This document shows positions 43,200-51,664 of a DNA stretch of 64,000 nucleotides, one piece after another. The DNA is from Gammaproteobacteria bacterium (GTDB taxonomy: Bacteria; Pseudomonadota; Gammaproteobacteria; Pseudomonadales; Azotimanducaceae). The DNA lies in assembly GCA_030433075.1 (NCBI GenBank), contig JAUILI010000002.1, positions 1 through 64,000 of the forward strand, given 5' to 3'. The position numbers and the translations under genes were made by a program. The notes beneath the pieces were generated by a model. That model ran no database searches. It saw only the letters and a list, made by a program, of their open reading frames with translations, and was not told the DNA's origin. Numbering within the stretch: position 1 is the stretch's first letter; each line of letters opens with the position of its first letter.

Positions 43200-44374
43200 A
43201 AGGGCCCGCCGAGGGGCAGACCAAGCCGTCCCCGGCCCGCCAGCTCGAAGGTAGGTTCCCCCACCATGATGTGCTGAGTGGCGACGTTGACATCGCGAAA
43301 GCAGCGCTGGAGACGACTTTGGGCGTAGATCGCCGAGCCGCCGCCGCCGTGATAGGCCGCTCCCGTGGCCTCCGCGGCGGCCCAGGTGCCATGGCTCGCC
43401 GCCAGGCGCAGGCGTCGTCGATGTTCCCCGCTCAGCTTCTCCCCGGCGGCCGCGCAGGCCCAGGCCTCGTCTGCCGACTGCTCCATGAACGCTCGAGCCG
43501 ACGCGAGCTGGGCCTCGGCCTTGGCCAGGGCCAGCTGCACCGGAGCCCGCTCCGCGAGGCGACGCCGGCTGCCTGCGGGGGCCTTCTTCTTCGCTAGTTC
43601 CGCCCATTCGTCGAGGGCGCGCTCCCCAAGGCCGATGGCCACGCTCGCGACCCCCAGGGCCAGGAGGCCGAAGGTGGGGAAGCGGTAGAGCGGGGTGCGC
43701 ACCCGGGGTGCCGCCCCCAGGGGCACGCTAAAGGCCTCGTCGAGCCGAAGCCCTTCCACGGACATATCCCCGGAGCCCGTGCCGCAAAGGCCGCTCACGT
43801 GCCACGTATCGTGTCGAGTCACCTGATCCTGGCGAAAGAAAAAGAGCCGCTGTTCCGGCGCGCCGCGCTCATCAAGAAGCGGTTCCCCAGCCTCATCGAG
43901 TAGGCGGCAGCCCCCGGCCAGCCAATGGGCGTTGGGACTTGCGCTCGCAAAGCTCCAGCGTCCGGACACTGTCCAGCCGTCGCCCTGGCGCTGCGCCGTG
44001 CCCATGGGGGCGGTCACCCCGCAGGGAATGACGCCGGGATCGGCGAAGATGGTATTGGCGGTGTCCTCCGGCAGGGACGCCGCGAGGAGCCCCGTGGTGG
44101 CACCAATCATGGCGCACCAGCCCGCGGCGCCATCGCCGTAGGCCAGGCGCCGGAGCGCATCCATCATGACCTTCGGGGAGACTTCGAGGCCACCATGCGC
44201 CTCGGGCACGAGCATGCGGTAGGCCCCGGCCTCCGCCATGGCCGCCGCAAGGCCCGGGCTTAGGCTCCGGGCCGCTTCGCTTTGATCGCTTTCCCGGTCG
44301 GCCTGGGCGGCCGCCGCATCGATGCGGGCGAGGAAGGGCGTCGGGTCGGAGGGGGCCAGCGCGTTCAGGGTCAT
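43196..44374 (-). CDS. Acyl-CoA dehydrogenase-fold flavoprotein (HsaA-like monooxygenase)
   Basis: 392 residues from the ATG at 44374, with GGGAGG 5 nt upstream. MLVPEAHGGLEVSPKVMMDALRRLAYGDGAAGWCAMIGA near residue 55-95 (in pieces) and TWHVSGLCGTGSGDMSVEGLRL near 205 fit the group D flavin monooxygenases (HsaA, HpaB relatives) that share the acyl-CoA dehydrogenase fold and use reduced flavin to hydroxylate phenols. The usual dehydrogenase catalytic-base region is not evident. A pigment or steroid intermediate could be the target. The GNAT gene overlaps upstream by 4 nt. Confidence 0.75.
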   Translation of the reverse strand: MTLNALAPSDPTPFLARIDAAAAQADRESDQSEAARSLSPGLAAAMAEAGAYRMLVPEAHGGLEVSPKVMMDALRRLAYGDGAAGWCAMIGATTGLLAASLPEDTANTIFADPGVIPCGVTAPMGTAQRQGDGWTVSGRWSFASASPNAHWLAGGCRLLDEAGEPLLDERGAPEQRLFFFRQDQVTRHDTWHVSGLCGTGSGDMSVEGLRLDEAFSVPLGAAPRVRTPLYRFPTFGLLALGVASVAIGLGERALDEWAELAKKKAPAGSRRRLAERAPVQLALAKAEAQLASARAFMEQSADEAWACAAAGEKLSGEHRRRLRLAASHGTWAAAEATGAAYHGGGGSAIYAQSRLQRCFRDVNVATQHIMVGEPTFELAGRGRLGLPLGGPF

Positions 44375-44826
44375 GAAGACCTCCCGGTGAGGGGGCGAAG
44401 AAACAGAATTGGGTCCGGTCCCGCGGTTTCGGGAAAGCGTGGGCGAAAGCCGCGGCGAGAAAAATAGCCACTTCGCTCCAGGGGGCAGGAGACCGTGCTG
44501 TGGGTCAGGCCCAGGAGCTCCGCCGGGGCCTCGAGCCAGGCCAAAAATCCCTGGCCTAGGCCGCGGCGCTGCCAAAGGGGCGCGACGGCAAGCAGCGTCA
44601 GCTCCGCCTCCCGCTGCCCGTAGCGCATGGCCGCCACCCCCACAAGGGTGTGCCCGGCCCGAGCGACGCAGAGGTTCTGCTCGGGGTCAGCCAATGCGCT
44701 TTGAAGGGTGCTGGGGGTCCAGGGGCGAAGGAGGGGATCGTCCAGGAAATGGGTCAGCAAGCGCGCCATGGCCAATAGGTCGACGCGGGTGGCAAGGCTA
44801 TAGGTGAGTGCGGTCGTTCCCCCCAT
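44371..44826 (-). CDS. GNAT-family N-acetyltransferase
   Basis: 151 residues. GNAT core: ELTLLAVAPLWQRRGLGQGFLAWLEAPA (about residues 73-100), motif A with the R-x-x-G-L-G acetyl-CoA loop, then CPLERSGYFSRRGFRPRFPE. The N-terminal TRVDLLAMARLLTHFLDDPLL is the usual first helix. Overlaps the downstream flavoprotein gene. Substrate unknown. Confidence 0.78.
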   Translation of the reverse strand: MGGTTALTYSLATRVDLLAMARLLTHFLDDPLLRPWTPSTLQSALADPEQNLCVARAGHTLVGVAAMRYGQREAELTLLAVAPLWQRRGLGQGFLAWLEAPAELLGLTHSTVSCPLERSGYFSRRGFRPRFPETAGPDPILFLRPLTGRSS

Positions 44827-44926
44827 GGCCTAGCTATAGCGCACCCGCCGGTCCGGCTCAAGGGAAGGGCTCGCGGTGAAGGGCGCCCCGGGGGCGTATG
44901 ATGCGGCCTCGGAACTGGAGCGCCCT

Positions 44927-45682
44927 ATGATTACGGACCCCTTCTTCTACGCGCTGGCGATTCCCGCGCTCCTCATCGTGGGCATTGCCAAGGGCGGCCT
45001 GGGAGGCGGGATCGGCATTCTCGGCGTGCCCCTCATGGCGCTGGCCATCGGGCCCGTGCAGGCCGCGGCGATCATGCTGCCGATCCTCATGCTCATGGAT
45101 GCCTTTGCGGTGCGTCAGTGGTGGGGGCGCTGGGACCTCGCCAATCTTCGGGTGATTGTGCCCGGGGCCGTGGCGGGCATCGTGCTCGGAACCTTCACCT
45201 TTCGCTACCTGTCCGAAGATGCGATTCGAGTGCTCATTGGCGTCATTGCCGTGGGCTTCGTGGCCAATCATTTCCTCGGCGTTCTGCGGCGCACGCCGCC
45301 GCCGGAACGGCGGGGGCCTCGGCCCCTGGCGGGCACCTTTTGGGGCGCCCTGGCGGGCTTCACGAGCTTTGGGGTTCACGCCGGGGGGCCGCCGATCAAC
45401 GTGTACCTGCTTCGCCAGGGCCTGGATAAGGGCACCTTTCAGGCCACGGCGGTGCTGTTTTTCATGATTGTGAACTGGGTGAAGGTGCCGCCCTATGCCC
45501 TGCTTGGGCAATTCGACTTTGGCAACCTGACCACGTCCTTAGTGCTCGCGCCCCTGGCGCCCCTGGGCATTCGGCTGGGCCATTGGCTGCACCACCAGGT
45601 CGATGAAACCTGGTTCTTTCGCTTCATTTACGCCTCGCTTCTGATCGTCGGCGTGCGTTTGATCTGGCTGGGCCTGGGTTAG
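44927..45682 (+). CDS. TauE/SafE-family membrane exporter
   Basis: 251 residues from the ATG at 44927, with GGAG nearby and a TATGAT element at 44897. Eight hydrophobic segments; family repeats IAKGGLGGGIGILGVPLMALAIGP (residues about 20-43) and GFTSFGVHAGGPPINVYLL (about 145). Members export sulfite, sulfoacetate or other small anions. No neighbour defines the ligand. Stop overlaps that of the convergent unknown gene. Confidence 0.85.
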   Translation: MITDPFFYALAIPALLIVGIAKGGLGGGIGILGVPLMALAIGPVQAAAIMLPILMLMDAFAVRQWWGRWDLANLRVIVPGAVAGIVLGTFTFRYLSEDAIRVLIGVIAVGFVANHFLGVLRRTPPPERRGPRPLAGTFWGALAGFTSFGVHAGGPPINVYLLRQGLDKGTFQATAVLFFMIVNWVKVPPYALLGQFDFGNLTTSLVLAPLAPLGIRLGHWLHHQVDETWFFRFIYASLLIVGVRLIWLGLG

Positions 45683-46518
45683 GTCCCGGCCTCTGCAAGG
45701 AAGGCCGGCAGCTCAGCCCGGTGATCTTCAAGGGCCAGCCCATCCTCCTGCAGCAGATACCCCGCACCCTGAGGGGTGCCAGGTTGGGGGGCCAGGGGGT
45801 GGAGGGAAAGGCGCCGGGTCAGACCCCAAAGAATCCCCTCCGGGCCCAGCACCATGGGTTCCCCATCCTTCGCGAGGGCTGGGCCTGTCAAGCGGTGCTG
45901 CGGGTAAGGGAGGGCAGCTTTTTCTTGCTCCGGGGTAAGGGCGTAGCCCCCGGCAAAGTGCTTGGGTGCCAGCGGCGCCGTCGCCGCGCGGGGTGCTGGG
46001 GCTAGGGCTGCGGAGCCGAGGCGGCAATGGGCCTCCGCCTCTTCCCACAGCTCCGCGGGTGCCAGCTTGCTGGCGTTCAGAAAGAGGCGCGGGTGCTGCG
46101 CCTCGGCAAAGGCGTGGCTCACCGCGGGCTCGCCCGCTCCAGGCCCGGTGCTCAGCCAGAGAAAATCCACGGCCCCTTCGCTGGCTGCGCCGTTGAGGAG
46201 GGCCAGGAGGAGCGCGCCGAGCCGCGCTGGGGACGCGGCGGGGTCTAGGCGACGCGCCAGCGCGGCCACGGCCCCGAGGGCCTCTGCGACTACGAGGGTT
46301 CGGTCCTCGGCCGTGGCCCGCAAGGCTTCGTTGCTCCATTGCCGCGCAAGGGCCGCCTCGAGGCTTTCGAGGTCCGCAAAGGGCGTGTTCGGCGCGGGGA
46401 GCAGGGGATGGCCCCGGCAAGGGGCGGGCCAATAGTCCGCCGCGGGGGCCTTTCCGTCCCCGAGGGACAGGCAACGGGCGAGGAGGGCACTTCCCGGCCC
46501 TTCGAGGCATAACAGCAC
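45679..46518 (-). CDS. Unrecognised protein divergent from the dynamin-like GTPase
   Basis: 279 residues from the GTG at 46518, fixed by AAGGAG 7 nt upstream; longer starts overlap the GTPase gene. Ala/Leu-rich and soluble. It opens MLLCLEGPGSALLARCLSLG, where G-P-G-S-A-L could be a degenerate phosphate loop. Later pieces include TLVVAEALGAVAALARRLDP, GAVDFLWLSTGPGAGEPAVSHAFAEA and a C-terminal half rich in Gly/Pro. I do not recognise the family. The head-to-head layout with the GTPase (73-nt gap) suggests shared control. Confidence 0.65.
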   Translation of the reverse strand: MLLCLEGPGSALLARCLSLGDGKAPAADYWPAPCRGHPLLPAPNTPFADLESLEAALARQWSNEALRATAEDRTLVVAEALGAVAALARRLDPAASPARLGALLLALLNGAASEGAVDFLWLSTGPGAGEPAVSHAFAEAQHPRLFLNASKLAPAELWEEAEAHCRLGSAALAPAPRAATAPLAPKHFAGGYALTPEQEKAALPYPQHRLTGPALAKDGEPMVLGPEGILWGLTRRLSLHPLAPQPGTPQGAGYLLQEDGLALEDHRAELPAFLAEAGT

Positions 46519-46591
46519 AATCGTCTCCTTTTGACTCGCGGTGCCCCGAAGGGGTCCGCTAGCATAGGGTTTTTGCCGGGATAGCGGGCCC

Positions 46592-48682
46592 ATGGAACAG
46601 GCTGCAGCACGCGGGGCCGAGGCCCTCGCGAATTTCTTGGAGCAGTGGCCGGAGTATAGGGAAGTGTTGGCTCCTGCGGGCAGGCCCGACGGGCAGGCAG
46701 CGGTGCACCGCACCTACGTACTGGGCACGATCAAGTCCGGGAAGTCGACCCTGATCAACGCGCTTCTGGGCCGCGAGGTCATGACCCGGGGCGCCGGGGT
46801 GAAAACGTTTAATCAGATCCACAGCACCCACGGTGAGGCTCTGGCTGCGGAGGTGCAGCTGTGGCCGTCCTCCGTGCTCGAGGGGCGCCTGGCCTTCGAC
46901 TTTCGCATGCTTGGGGCCCCCCAGGAGGTGCCAGAAAATGTCTATGGGGCGGATGCCCTGGGCGCCCTCGAGGCGGCCCGGAACGCCTTTGAAGCGGAAA
47001 GCGAGGCCGATGGGCGCCTGGCGAATCTCGAGGCCGGTAGCGCCTACGGCCTGCTGAACCATGCCTTGATCCGGCTGCGCTTAACCCTCGCGGGCCTCGC
47101 GTTTCTCCAGCGGAAGGGCTTCCACCCGGAGCCCCCGGAGGCGCCCCGCCTCGCCTTTGACGAGGCGGCCTTTTCCGAGTTCCTCGCCTGGACCGATGAG
47201 GCATCCCTGGCCCCCCTTATTGCCCATCTGTCCCTGCGCGTGCCCTTTCCCGAAGGGCTTCCGCGCACCCTGAGTCTGATCGACTGCCAGGGTAGCGACA
47301 GCCTGAATCCGTTGGACGCTGCCGATGTGCAGGCCATCGGCCAGCGGGCCGATACGGTGCTTTACGTCGTGCAGAGCCGGCTCGGCCTTCGGGAGGGGGA
47401 TCGGGTGCTGCTGCGCCAGCTCGCGGCCCAGGGCCTTGCCGATCGGCTCCTGGCCGTGCTCAACGTGGAAGCCTTTGAACCGCTCGAGGAAGGGGCCTTC
47501 GAGACGCTTTGCGCCCAGGTGCAAGGGGATCTGGAAGGGTGCCTGCGGCAGCCCATTCCCCTGTTTGCGGTGGATGCGCTCCGGGGTCTCGAAGGCGCGG
47601 AGACCGCAGCCCTGGTGGAGGCGCACTGGGCACGCCGGGGCGCCGAGGCCGTGGCCCAGCGGGTGGGGGAGGGGCTCGGGGCGCTTAAGGCCACCCTGGC
47701 CCAGCGCTGTGAGGCCAGCCAACCCCCGGCCCTGGCGCGCAGCTTCGAGGTCGAGCGCGCGGCACTGCGGGCGCTCCTTGCCCGGGATGAGGCGGTGCTG
47801 GGCCTCTCCGCGGAAGGCCTCGGGGCTGAGCAGCAGCGCCGGGGCCTGAAGCGTGCCCTGGACGGCGCCCGGCGCGAGCTTCGCGCGACCCTCGCCCAGC
47901 GCATCGAAGACACCTTCTCCCCCCAGGGGGCCATGGCCCAGGAGCTCGACGCGTTCCTCCGCGGGGGGCTCGAGCGCTATCTGGCGGAGCGCCCCATGCC
48001 CGAGGCCTTGGCGGAAGCGGAGCTCGGGGCGGCGCTCATCGACCATGCCCTTGAGCGCTTCAATCAAGATTGGCTTCAGGAGCGCGCAACGGTGCGGGAG
48101 CAGGAATTGGGGCGGCTTCGGACCGACCTCGGGGAGGCGCTCGCGACGGCCACCGCGGCCCTCGGACAGGAGCTGCAATCCTTGCTGCCCCGGGCCCTCC
48201 GCGCGACGCTCGATCAGCTTTTCGACGCTGCCGCGCTTCGGGAACGGCTTGGGGAAGCCCGGGCCCTCACCCCCGCCCCGGTGGTGCTTGAGCCCCTCAC
48301 CTTGAGCCGTGCCCGGCGCTTTACGCTCATGGCGGCGGATCAGGGCCGGGGCTTCTGGCATCGCCTTCGGCGCCAGCCCCTAAGCCCCGAAGAACGGCAG
48401 CGTGCCCTTTGGCGCCTCACCCTGAAGGCGGCGCTGACCGATGGGCAGGAAGCGCGGCGCCATGGGCTCTTAAACGCCCGGGAAAACTACAAGCACCGCT
48501 ATGCCTTCGTGCTCCTTGGGCACCTTTATGACGGCTTAGAGCGGGCCCTCGTCGATGCCCTTGGGGGGCATCAGGCTCAGCTGCAGGCACTGGAAGAGGC
48601 TCAGCGCCTATTGCTGGGGAGTGATGCGCGGCAGGCGGCGGAGGCGCTGCTGGAGGCCCTCGAGGCCCCCGCTGCAACCTAA
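46592..48682 (+). CDS. Dynamin-like GTPase (bacterial DLP)
   Basis: 696 residues. G1 P-loop GTIKSGKS (residues 45-52) followed by TLINALLG; G2 candidate Thr in VKTFNQIHS (about 72); G3 DCQGSDS (about 231) in place of DxxG; the G4 region LNVEAFE is noncanonical. The rest is helical with many charged residues, LRATLAQRIEDTFS, ELRATLDQ-like coils, and no membrane segment. Length and layout fit bacterial dynamin-like proteins that remodel or repair membranes, often with phage or stress resistance roles. Membrane binding could be through the C-terminal helical tip. Confidence 0.8.
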   Translation: MEQAAARGAEALANFLEQWPEYREVLAPAGRPDGQAAVHRTYVLGTIKSGKSTLINALLGREVMTRGAGVKTFNQIHSTHGEALAAEVQLWPSSVLEGRLAFDFRMLGAPQEVPENVYGADALGALEAARNAFEAESEADGRLANLEAGSAYGLLNHALIRLRLTLAGLAFLQRKGFHPEPPEAPRLAFDEAAFSEFLAWTDEASLAPLIAHLSLRVPFPEGLPRTLSLIDCQGSDSLNPLDAADVQAIGQRADTVLYVVQSRLGLREGDRVLLRQLAAQGLADRLLAVLNVEAFEPLEEGAFETLCAQVQGDLEGCLRQPIPLFAVDALRGLEGAETAALVEAHWARRGAEAVAQRVGEGLGALKATLAQRCEASQPPALARSFEVERAALRALLARDEAVLGLSAEGLGAEQQRRGLKRALDGARRELRATLAQRIEDTFSPQGAMAQELDAFLRGGLERYLAERPMPEALAEAELGAALIDHALERFNQDWLQERATVREQELGRLRTDLGEALATATAALGQELQSLLPRALRATLDQLFDAAALRERLGEARALTPAPVVLEPLTLSRARRFTLMAADQGRGFWHRLRRQPLSPEERQRALWRLTLKAALTDGQEARRHGLLNARENYKHRYAFVLLGHLYDGLERALVDALGGHQAQLQALEEAQRLLLGSDARQAAEALLEALEAPAAT

Positions 48683-48695
48683 TCACATTGCATTA

Positions 48696-48725
48696 TTGAG
48701 CCGTCCTCGGGCCCTGAGGTATGGT
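48696..48725 (+). promoter_or_regulatory. Candidate promoter of the acyl-CoA dehydrogenase operon
   Basis: TTGAGC (48696-48701), 18-nt spacer, TATGGT (48720-48725), 35 nt upstream of the ATG at 48760. Moderate match. Confidence 0.35.
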
Positions 48726-48759
48726 CCAGGGCAGTGAATCAACAGGGGGAGTACGCAGC

Positions 48760-50040
48760 ATGGATTTCGAAATTCCAGCAGATCTTAAGGCCTATTTGAA
48801 AACCCTCGATGAGTTCATCGAGGCGGAAATCAAGCCGCTGCAGGCGCAGGACGATAACGAGCGCTTCTTCGACCACCGGCGTGAATGGGCCCGGACCGAT
48901 TTCGAAAACGGCGGTCTGCCCCGGCATGAGTGGGAACAGCTGCTTGGGGAGATGCGCCGACGTGCCGACGCCGCAGGCCACTATCGCTATGCCCTGCCGA
49001 AGGAGTTCGGCGGCCAGGACGGCACGAACCTCGGCATGGCGGTGATTCGCGAACACCTTGCCGCAAAGGGCCTGGGGCTCCACAACGACCTCCAGAATGA
49101 AGCGTCCATCGTGGCCAACAATCCCTTCGTCCTGATGATGCGGGACTTCGGCACGGAAGCGCAGAAGGAAGAATTCATCGAGAACTCCATCACCGGGAAG
49201 CGTCGCGTGGCCTTCGGCCTGACGGAGCCGCGGCACGGCTCCGACGCCACCTGGATGGATACGCATGCCGTGCCGGAAACCCGCGATGGCGTGCCTGGCT
49301 ATCTCATTAACGGCGAGAAAATGTGGAACACGGGCATGCACGTGGCCACCCACGACATGGTTTTCGCCCGCACCGGGGGTAAGGACGGCGACGCCCGGGG
49401 CATTACCTGCTTCATCGTTCCTACGGACGATCCCGGGGTGAAGATCGAGGAATACCTCTGGACCTTTAACATGCCTACGGATCACCCCCGGGTGTCCTTT
49501 ACGAACGTCTGGGTGCCGGAAACGGCAATCTTCGGCGAGCCCGGTAGTGGCCTCTCCGTGGCGCAGCACTTTGTGCACGAAAACCGCATCCGTCAGGCCG
49601 CCTCTGGGGTGGGCGCGGCCCAGTTCTGCATCAACGAGTCCGTGAAGTACGCCCAGGAGCGCGCGCCCTTCGGCAAGCCCCTCGCTTCTAACCAGGCGAT
49701 CCAGTTCCCCCTCGTGGAGCTGCATACGGAATGCGAAATGATCCGGAACCTGGTCTACAAGACCGCTTGGCAGATGGATCAAATGTCGAAGAAGGAAGTG
49801 GCCATCTACCTGTCGGATAAGGTGTCCATGTGTAACTACCGGGCCAACCGGCTGGTGTGCGATGCCGCGGACCGGGCCATGCAGGTGCACGGTGGCATCG
49901 GCTACAGCCGGCACAAGCCCTTCGAGCATATCTATCGCCATCACCGTCGCTACCGGATCACGGAAGGCTCGGAGGAGATCCAAATTCGTAAGGTCGCCGG
50001 GGTGCTCTTCGGCTTCATCAATCCCAACAAAGCGGGCTAA
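48760..50040 (+). CDS. Acyl-CoA dehydrogenase
   Basis: 426 residues from the ATG at 48760, with AGGGGGA upstream. Full-length acyl-CoA dehydrogenase: RYALPKEFGGQDGTNLGMAVIREHL near residue 87, FGLTEPRHGSDATWMDT near 155, VHENRIRQAASGVGAAQF near 275, and AMQVHGGIGYSRHKPFEHIYRHHRRYRITEGSEEIQIRKV at the end in pieces. Oxidises acyl-CoA to 2-enoyl-CoA with FAD. The SEEIQIRKV end fits the family. Heads a three-gene beta-oxidation set with the hydratase and SDR. Confidence 0.9.
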   Translation: MDFEIPADLKAYLKTLDEFIEAEIKPLQAQDDNERFFDHRREWARTDFENGGLPRHEWEQLLGEMRRRADAAGHYRYALPKEFGGQDGTNLGMAVIREHLAAKGLGLHNDLQNEASIVANNPFVLMMRDFGTEAQKEEFIENSITGKRRVAFGLTEPRHGSDATWMDTHAVPETRDGVPGYLINGEKMWNTGMHVATHDMVFARTGGKDGDARGITCFIVPTDDPGVKIEEYLWTFNMPTDHPRVSFTNVWVPETAIFGEPGSGLSVAQHFVHENRIRQAASGVGAAQFCINESVKYAQERAPFGKPLASNQAIQFPLVELHTECEMIRNLVYKTAWQMDQMSKKEVAIYLSDKVSMCNYRANRLVCDAADRAMQVHGGIGYSRHKPFEHIYRHHRRYRITEGSEEIQIRKVAGVLFGFINPNKAG

Positions 50041-50073
50041 GCGCCAAGGGGCGCTCGGCGAAAGGAGAGCAGT

Positions 50074-50865
50074 GTGAGCTACGAACGCATTAAGCTGGAT
50101 TACGAGGGCAACATCGCGGTGCTGAAGTTCAATCACCCCGAGGTGATGAACGCCGTGGGCGCCCGCATGCTGACCGAACTGCAAGAGGCGGTGCGGGAAG
50201 TGCGCGATCGGGGCCCGGAGGTGCGATGCCTGCTGATCACCGGGGAAGGGCGGGGCTTTTGCGCCGGGGCCAATTTGGCCGACGAAGAGCGCAACGCCCA
50301 GCGGGAGAAGCAAGGCGCCGGGGATGGGCTCCGCACCGGCTACCACCCGCTGCTGCTCGGCATGCGCGATCTTGAGCTCCCCATCGTCACCGCCGTGAAC
50401 GGTGCCGCGGCGGGGGTGGGCATGAGCTTTGCCCTCATGGGCGACATGATCTGCGCGGGGCGCAGCGCCTTCTTCCTTCAGGCTTTTGCGCGCATTGGCC
50501 TCATTCCCGATGGGGGGGCGACCTACCTCCTGCCCCGGCTCGTGGGCTGGGCCCGGGCCAAGGAGCTATCCCTCATGGCCGATCGCCTCCCGGCAGAGCA
50601 GGCGCTCGAGTGGGGGCTGATCAATCGCGTCTTTGACGATGAGGCTCTCCTGCCCGAAGCCATGAAGATTGCCGAGCGGCTGGCGAAGGGGCCCCGGTCC
50701 CTGGCCCTCATCCGCAAGGCCTACTGGCAGAGCGCCGTGAACAGCTACGAGGCGCAGCTCGATCTTGAAGCCCAGCTTCAGAACGAAGCCGGGCGCAGCC
50801 ATGACTTCAAGGAAGGGGTCTCGGCCTTCCTCGGTAAGCGCGACGCCGCGTTTACGGGGCAATAG
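50074..50865 (+). CDS. Enoyl-CoA hydratase/isomerase
   Basis: 263 residues from the GTG at 50074, with AAAGGAGA upstream. Crotonase motifs: KFNHPEVMNAVGARMLTEL near residue 20, TGEGRGFCAGANLADEERN near 58, VNGAAAGVGMSFALMGDMI near 108 and FARIGLIPDGGATYLLPRLVG near 138. The IPDGGATY segment suggests hydratase/isomerase activity. Takes the product of the dehydrogenase at 48760. Confidence 0.88.
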   Translation: MSYERIKLDYEGNIAVLKFNHPEVMNAVGARMLTELQEAVREVRDRGPEVRCLLITGEGRGFCAGANLADEERNAQREKQGAGDGLRTGYHPLLLGMRDLELPIVTAVNGAAAGVGMSFALMGDMICAGRSAFFLQAFARIGLIPDGGATYLLPRLVGWARAKELSLMADRLPAEQALEWGLINRVFDDEALLPEAMKIAERLAKGPRSLALIRKAYWQSAVNSYEAQLDLEAQLQNEAGRSHDFKEGVSAFLGKRDAAFTGQ

Positions 50866-50867
50866 CC

Positions 50868-51656
50868 ATGGCGAAAAGCCTAAGCGGGCGCGTGGCCCTG
50901 GTGACCGGCGGGAGCCGGGGGGTGGGGCGGTCCATTGCCCTGGCCCTCGCGGAAGCCGGCGCCGATGTGGCCATTAACTACCGTCGCGACGAAGCCTCCG
51001 CTCAGGAGGCCCTCGGTGCGCTTCGGGCCACGGGCGTGCGGGCCATGGCCGTGGCCGGCTCCGTCGCCGACCCCGAGGCCTGCGACGCCATGGTCGATCA
51101 GGTGGAGGCGGAGCTGGGCCCCGTGTCTATTCTGGTGAACAACGCCGGCATCGCCAGCCGGGGCCTTGCCGTCGCCGATACCACGGCGGAGGAAGTGGCT
51201 CGGGTGATGGGGACCCACGCCTTTGCGGCGCACGCCCTCTCGAAGCGCGTGGTGCCAGCCATGCGCAGCCAGGCGCGGGGGGACATCATCATGATTTCCT
51301 CCGTGGCCACCCGAGGCCTGGGGGCCAACGGCGCCCCCTACAACATGGCGAAGGCCGCCCTCGAGGCCCTGGCCATGACCTTGGCGAAGGAAGAGCGGGC
51401 CCACGGCATTCGAGTGAACGTGGTGGCGCCGGGGCTGGTGGACACGGACATGGGGCGGCGCCTTGTGGCCGCCACCCAGGGGGTGGAGGACGTCCGCACT
51501 CTTGATGCCACCATGCCCTTTGGCCGGGTGTGCCAGCCCGAGGATGTGGCGAACGTCGTTCGCTTTCTCGTCTCTCCGGACAACAGCTACCTCACGGGGG
51601 AGCGGATCTACTGCGATGGCGGCGGCCCCCTCGCCGGACGTCGCGTCGCCGAGTAG
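50868..51656 (+). CDS. FabG-like SDR (3-hydroxyacyl-CoA/ACP dehydrogenase)
   Basis: 262 residues, 2 nt after the hydratase stop. Classical SDR: VTGGSRGVGRSIALALAEAG (residues 11-30), NNAGIAS (about 91), SSVATRG (about 143) and YNMAKAA (catalytic Tyr/Lys, about 155), then VVAPGLVDTDMG. The third beta-oxidation step or an anabolic 3-ketoacyl reductase; context favours the former. The P450 gene converges 8 nt downstream. Confidence 0.9.
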   Translation: MAKSLSGRVALVTGGSRGVGRSIALALAEAGADVAINYRRDEASAQEALGALRATGVRAMAVAGSVADPEACDAMVDQVEAELGPVSILVNNAGIASRGLAVADTTAEEVARVMGTHAFAAHALSKRVVPAMRSQARGDIIMISSVATRGLGANGAPYNMAKAALEALAMTLAKEERAHGIRVNVVAPGLVDTDMGRRLVAATQGVEDVRTLDATMPFGRVCQPEDVANVVRFLVSPDNSYLTGERIYCDGGGPLAGRRVAE

Positions 51657-51664
51657 GCCCTTTC

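Noticed and set aside
47081-48361. 426-residue open frame opposite the dynamin-like gene
   Set aside because: Antisense shadow; composition follows the complement of the GTPase codons.
48739-50346. 535-residue open frame opposite the acyl-CoA dehydrogenase
   Set aside because: Antisense shadow; the plus strand encodes a complete dehydrogenase, and no ribosome site supports the minus frame.
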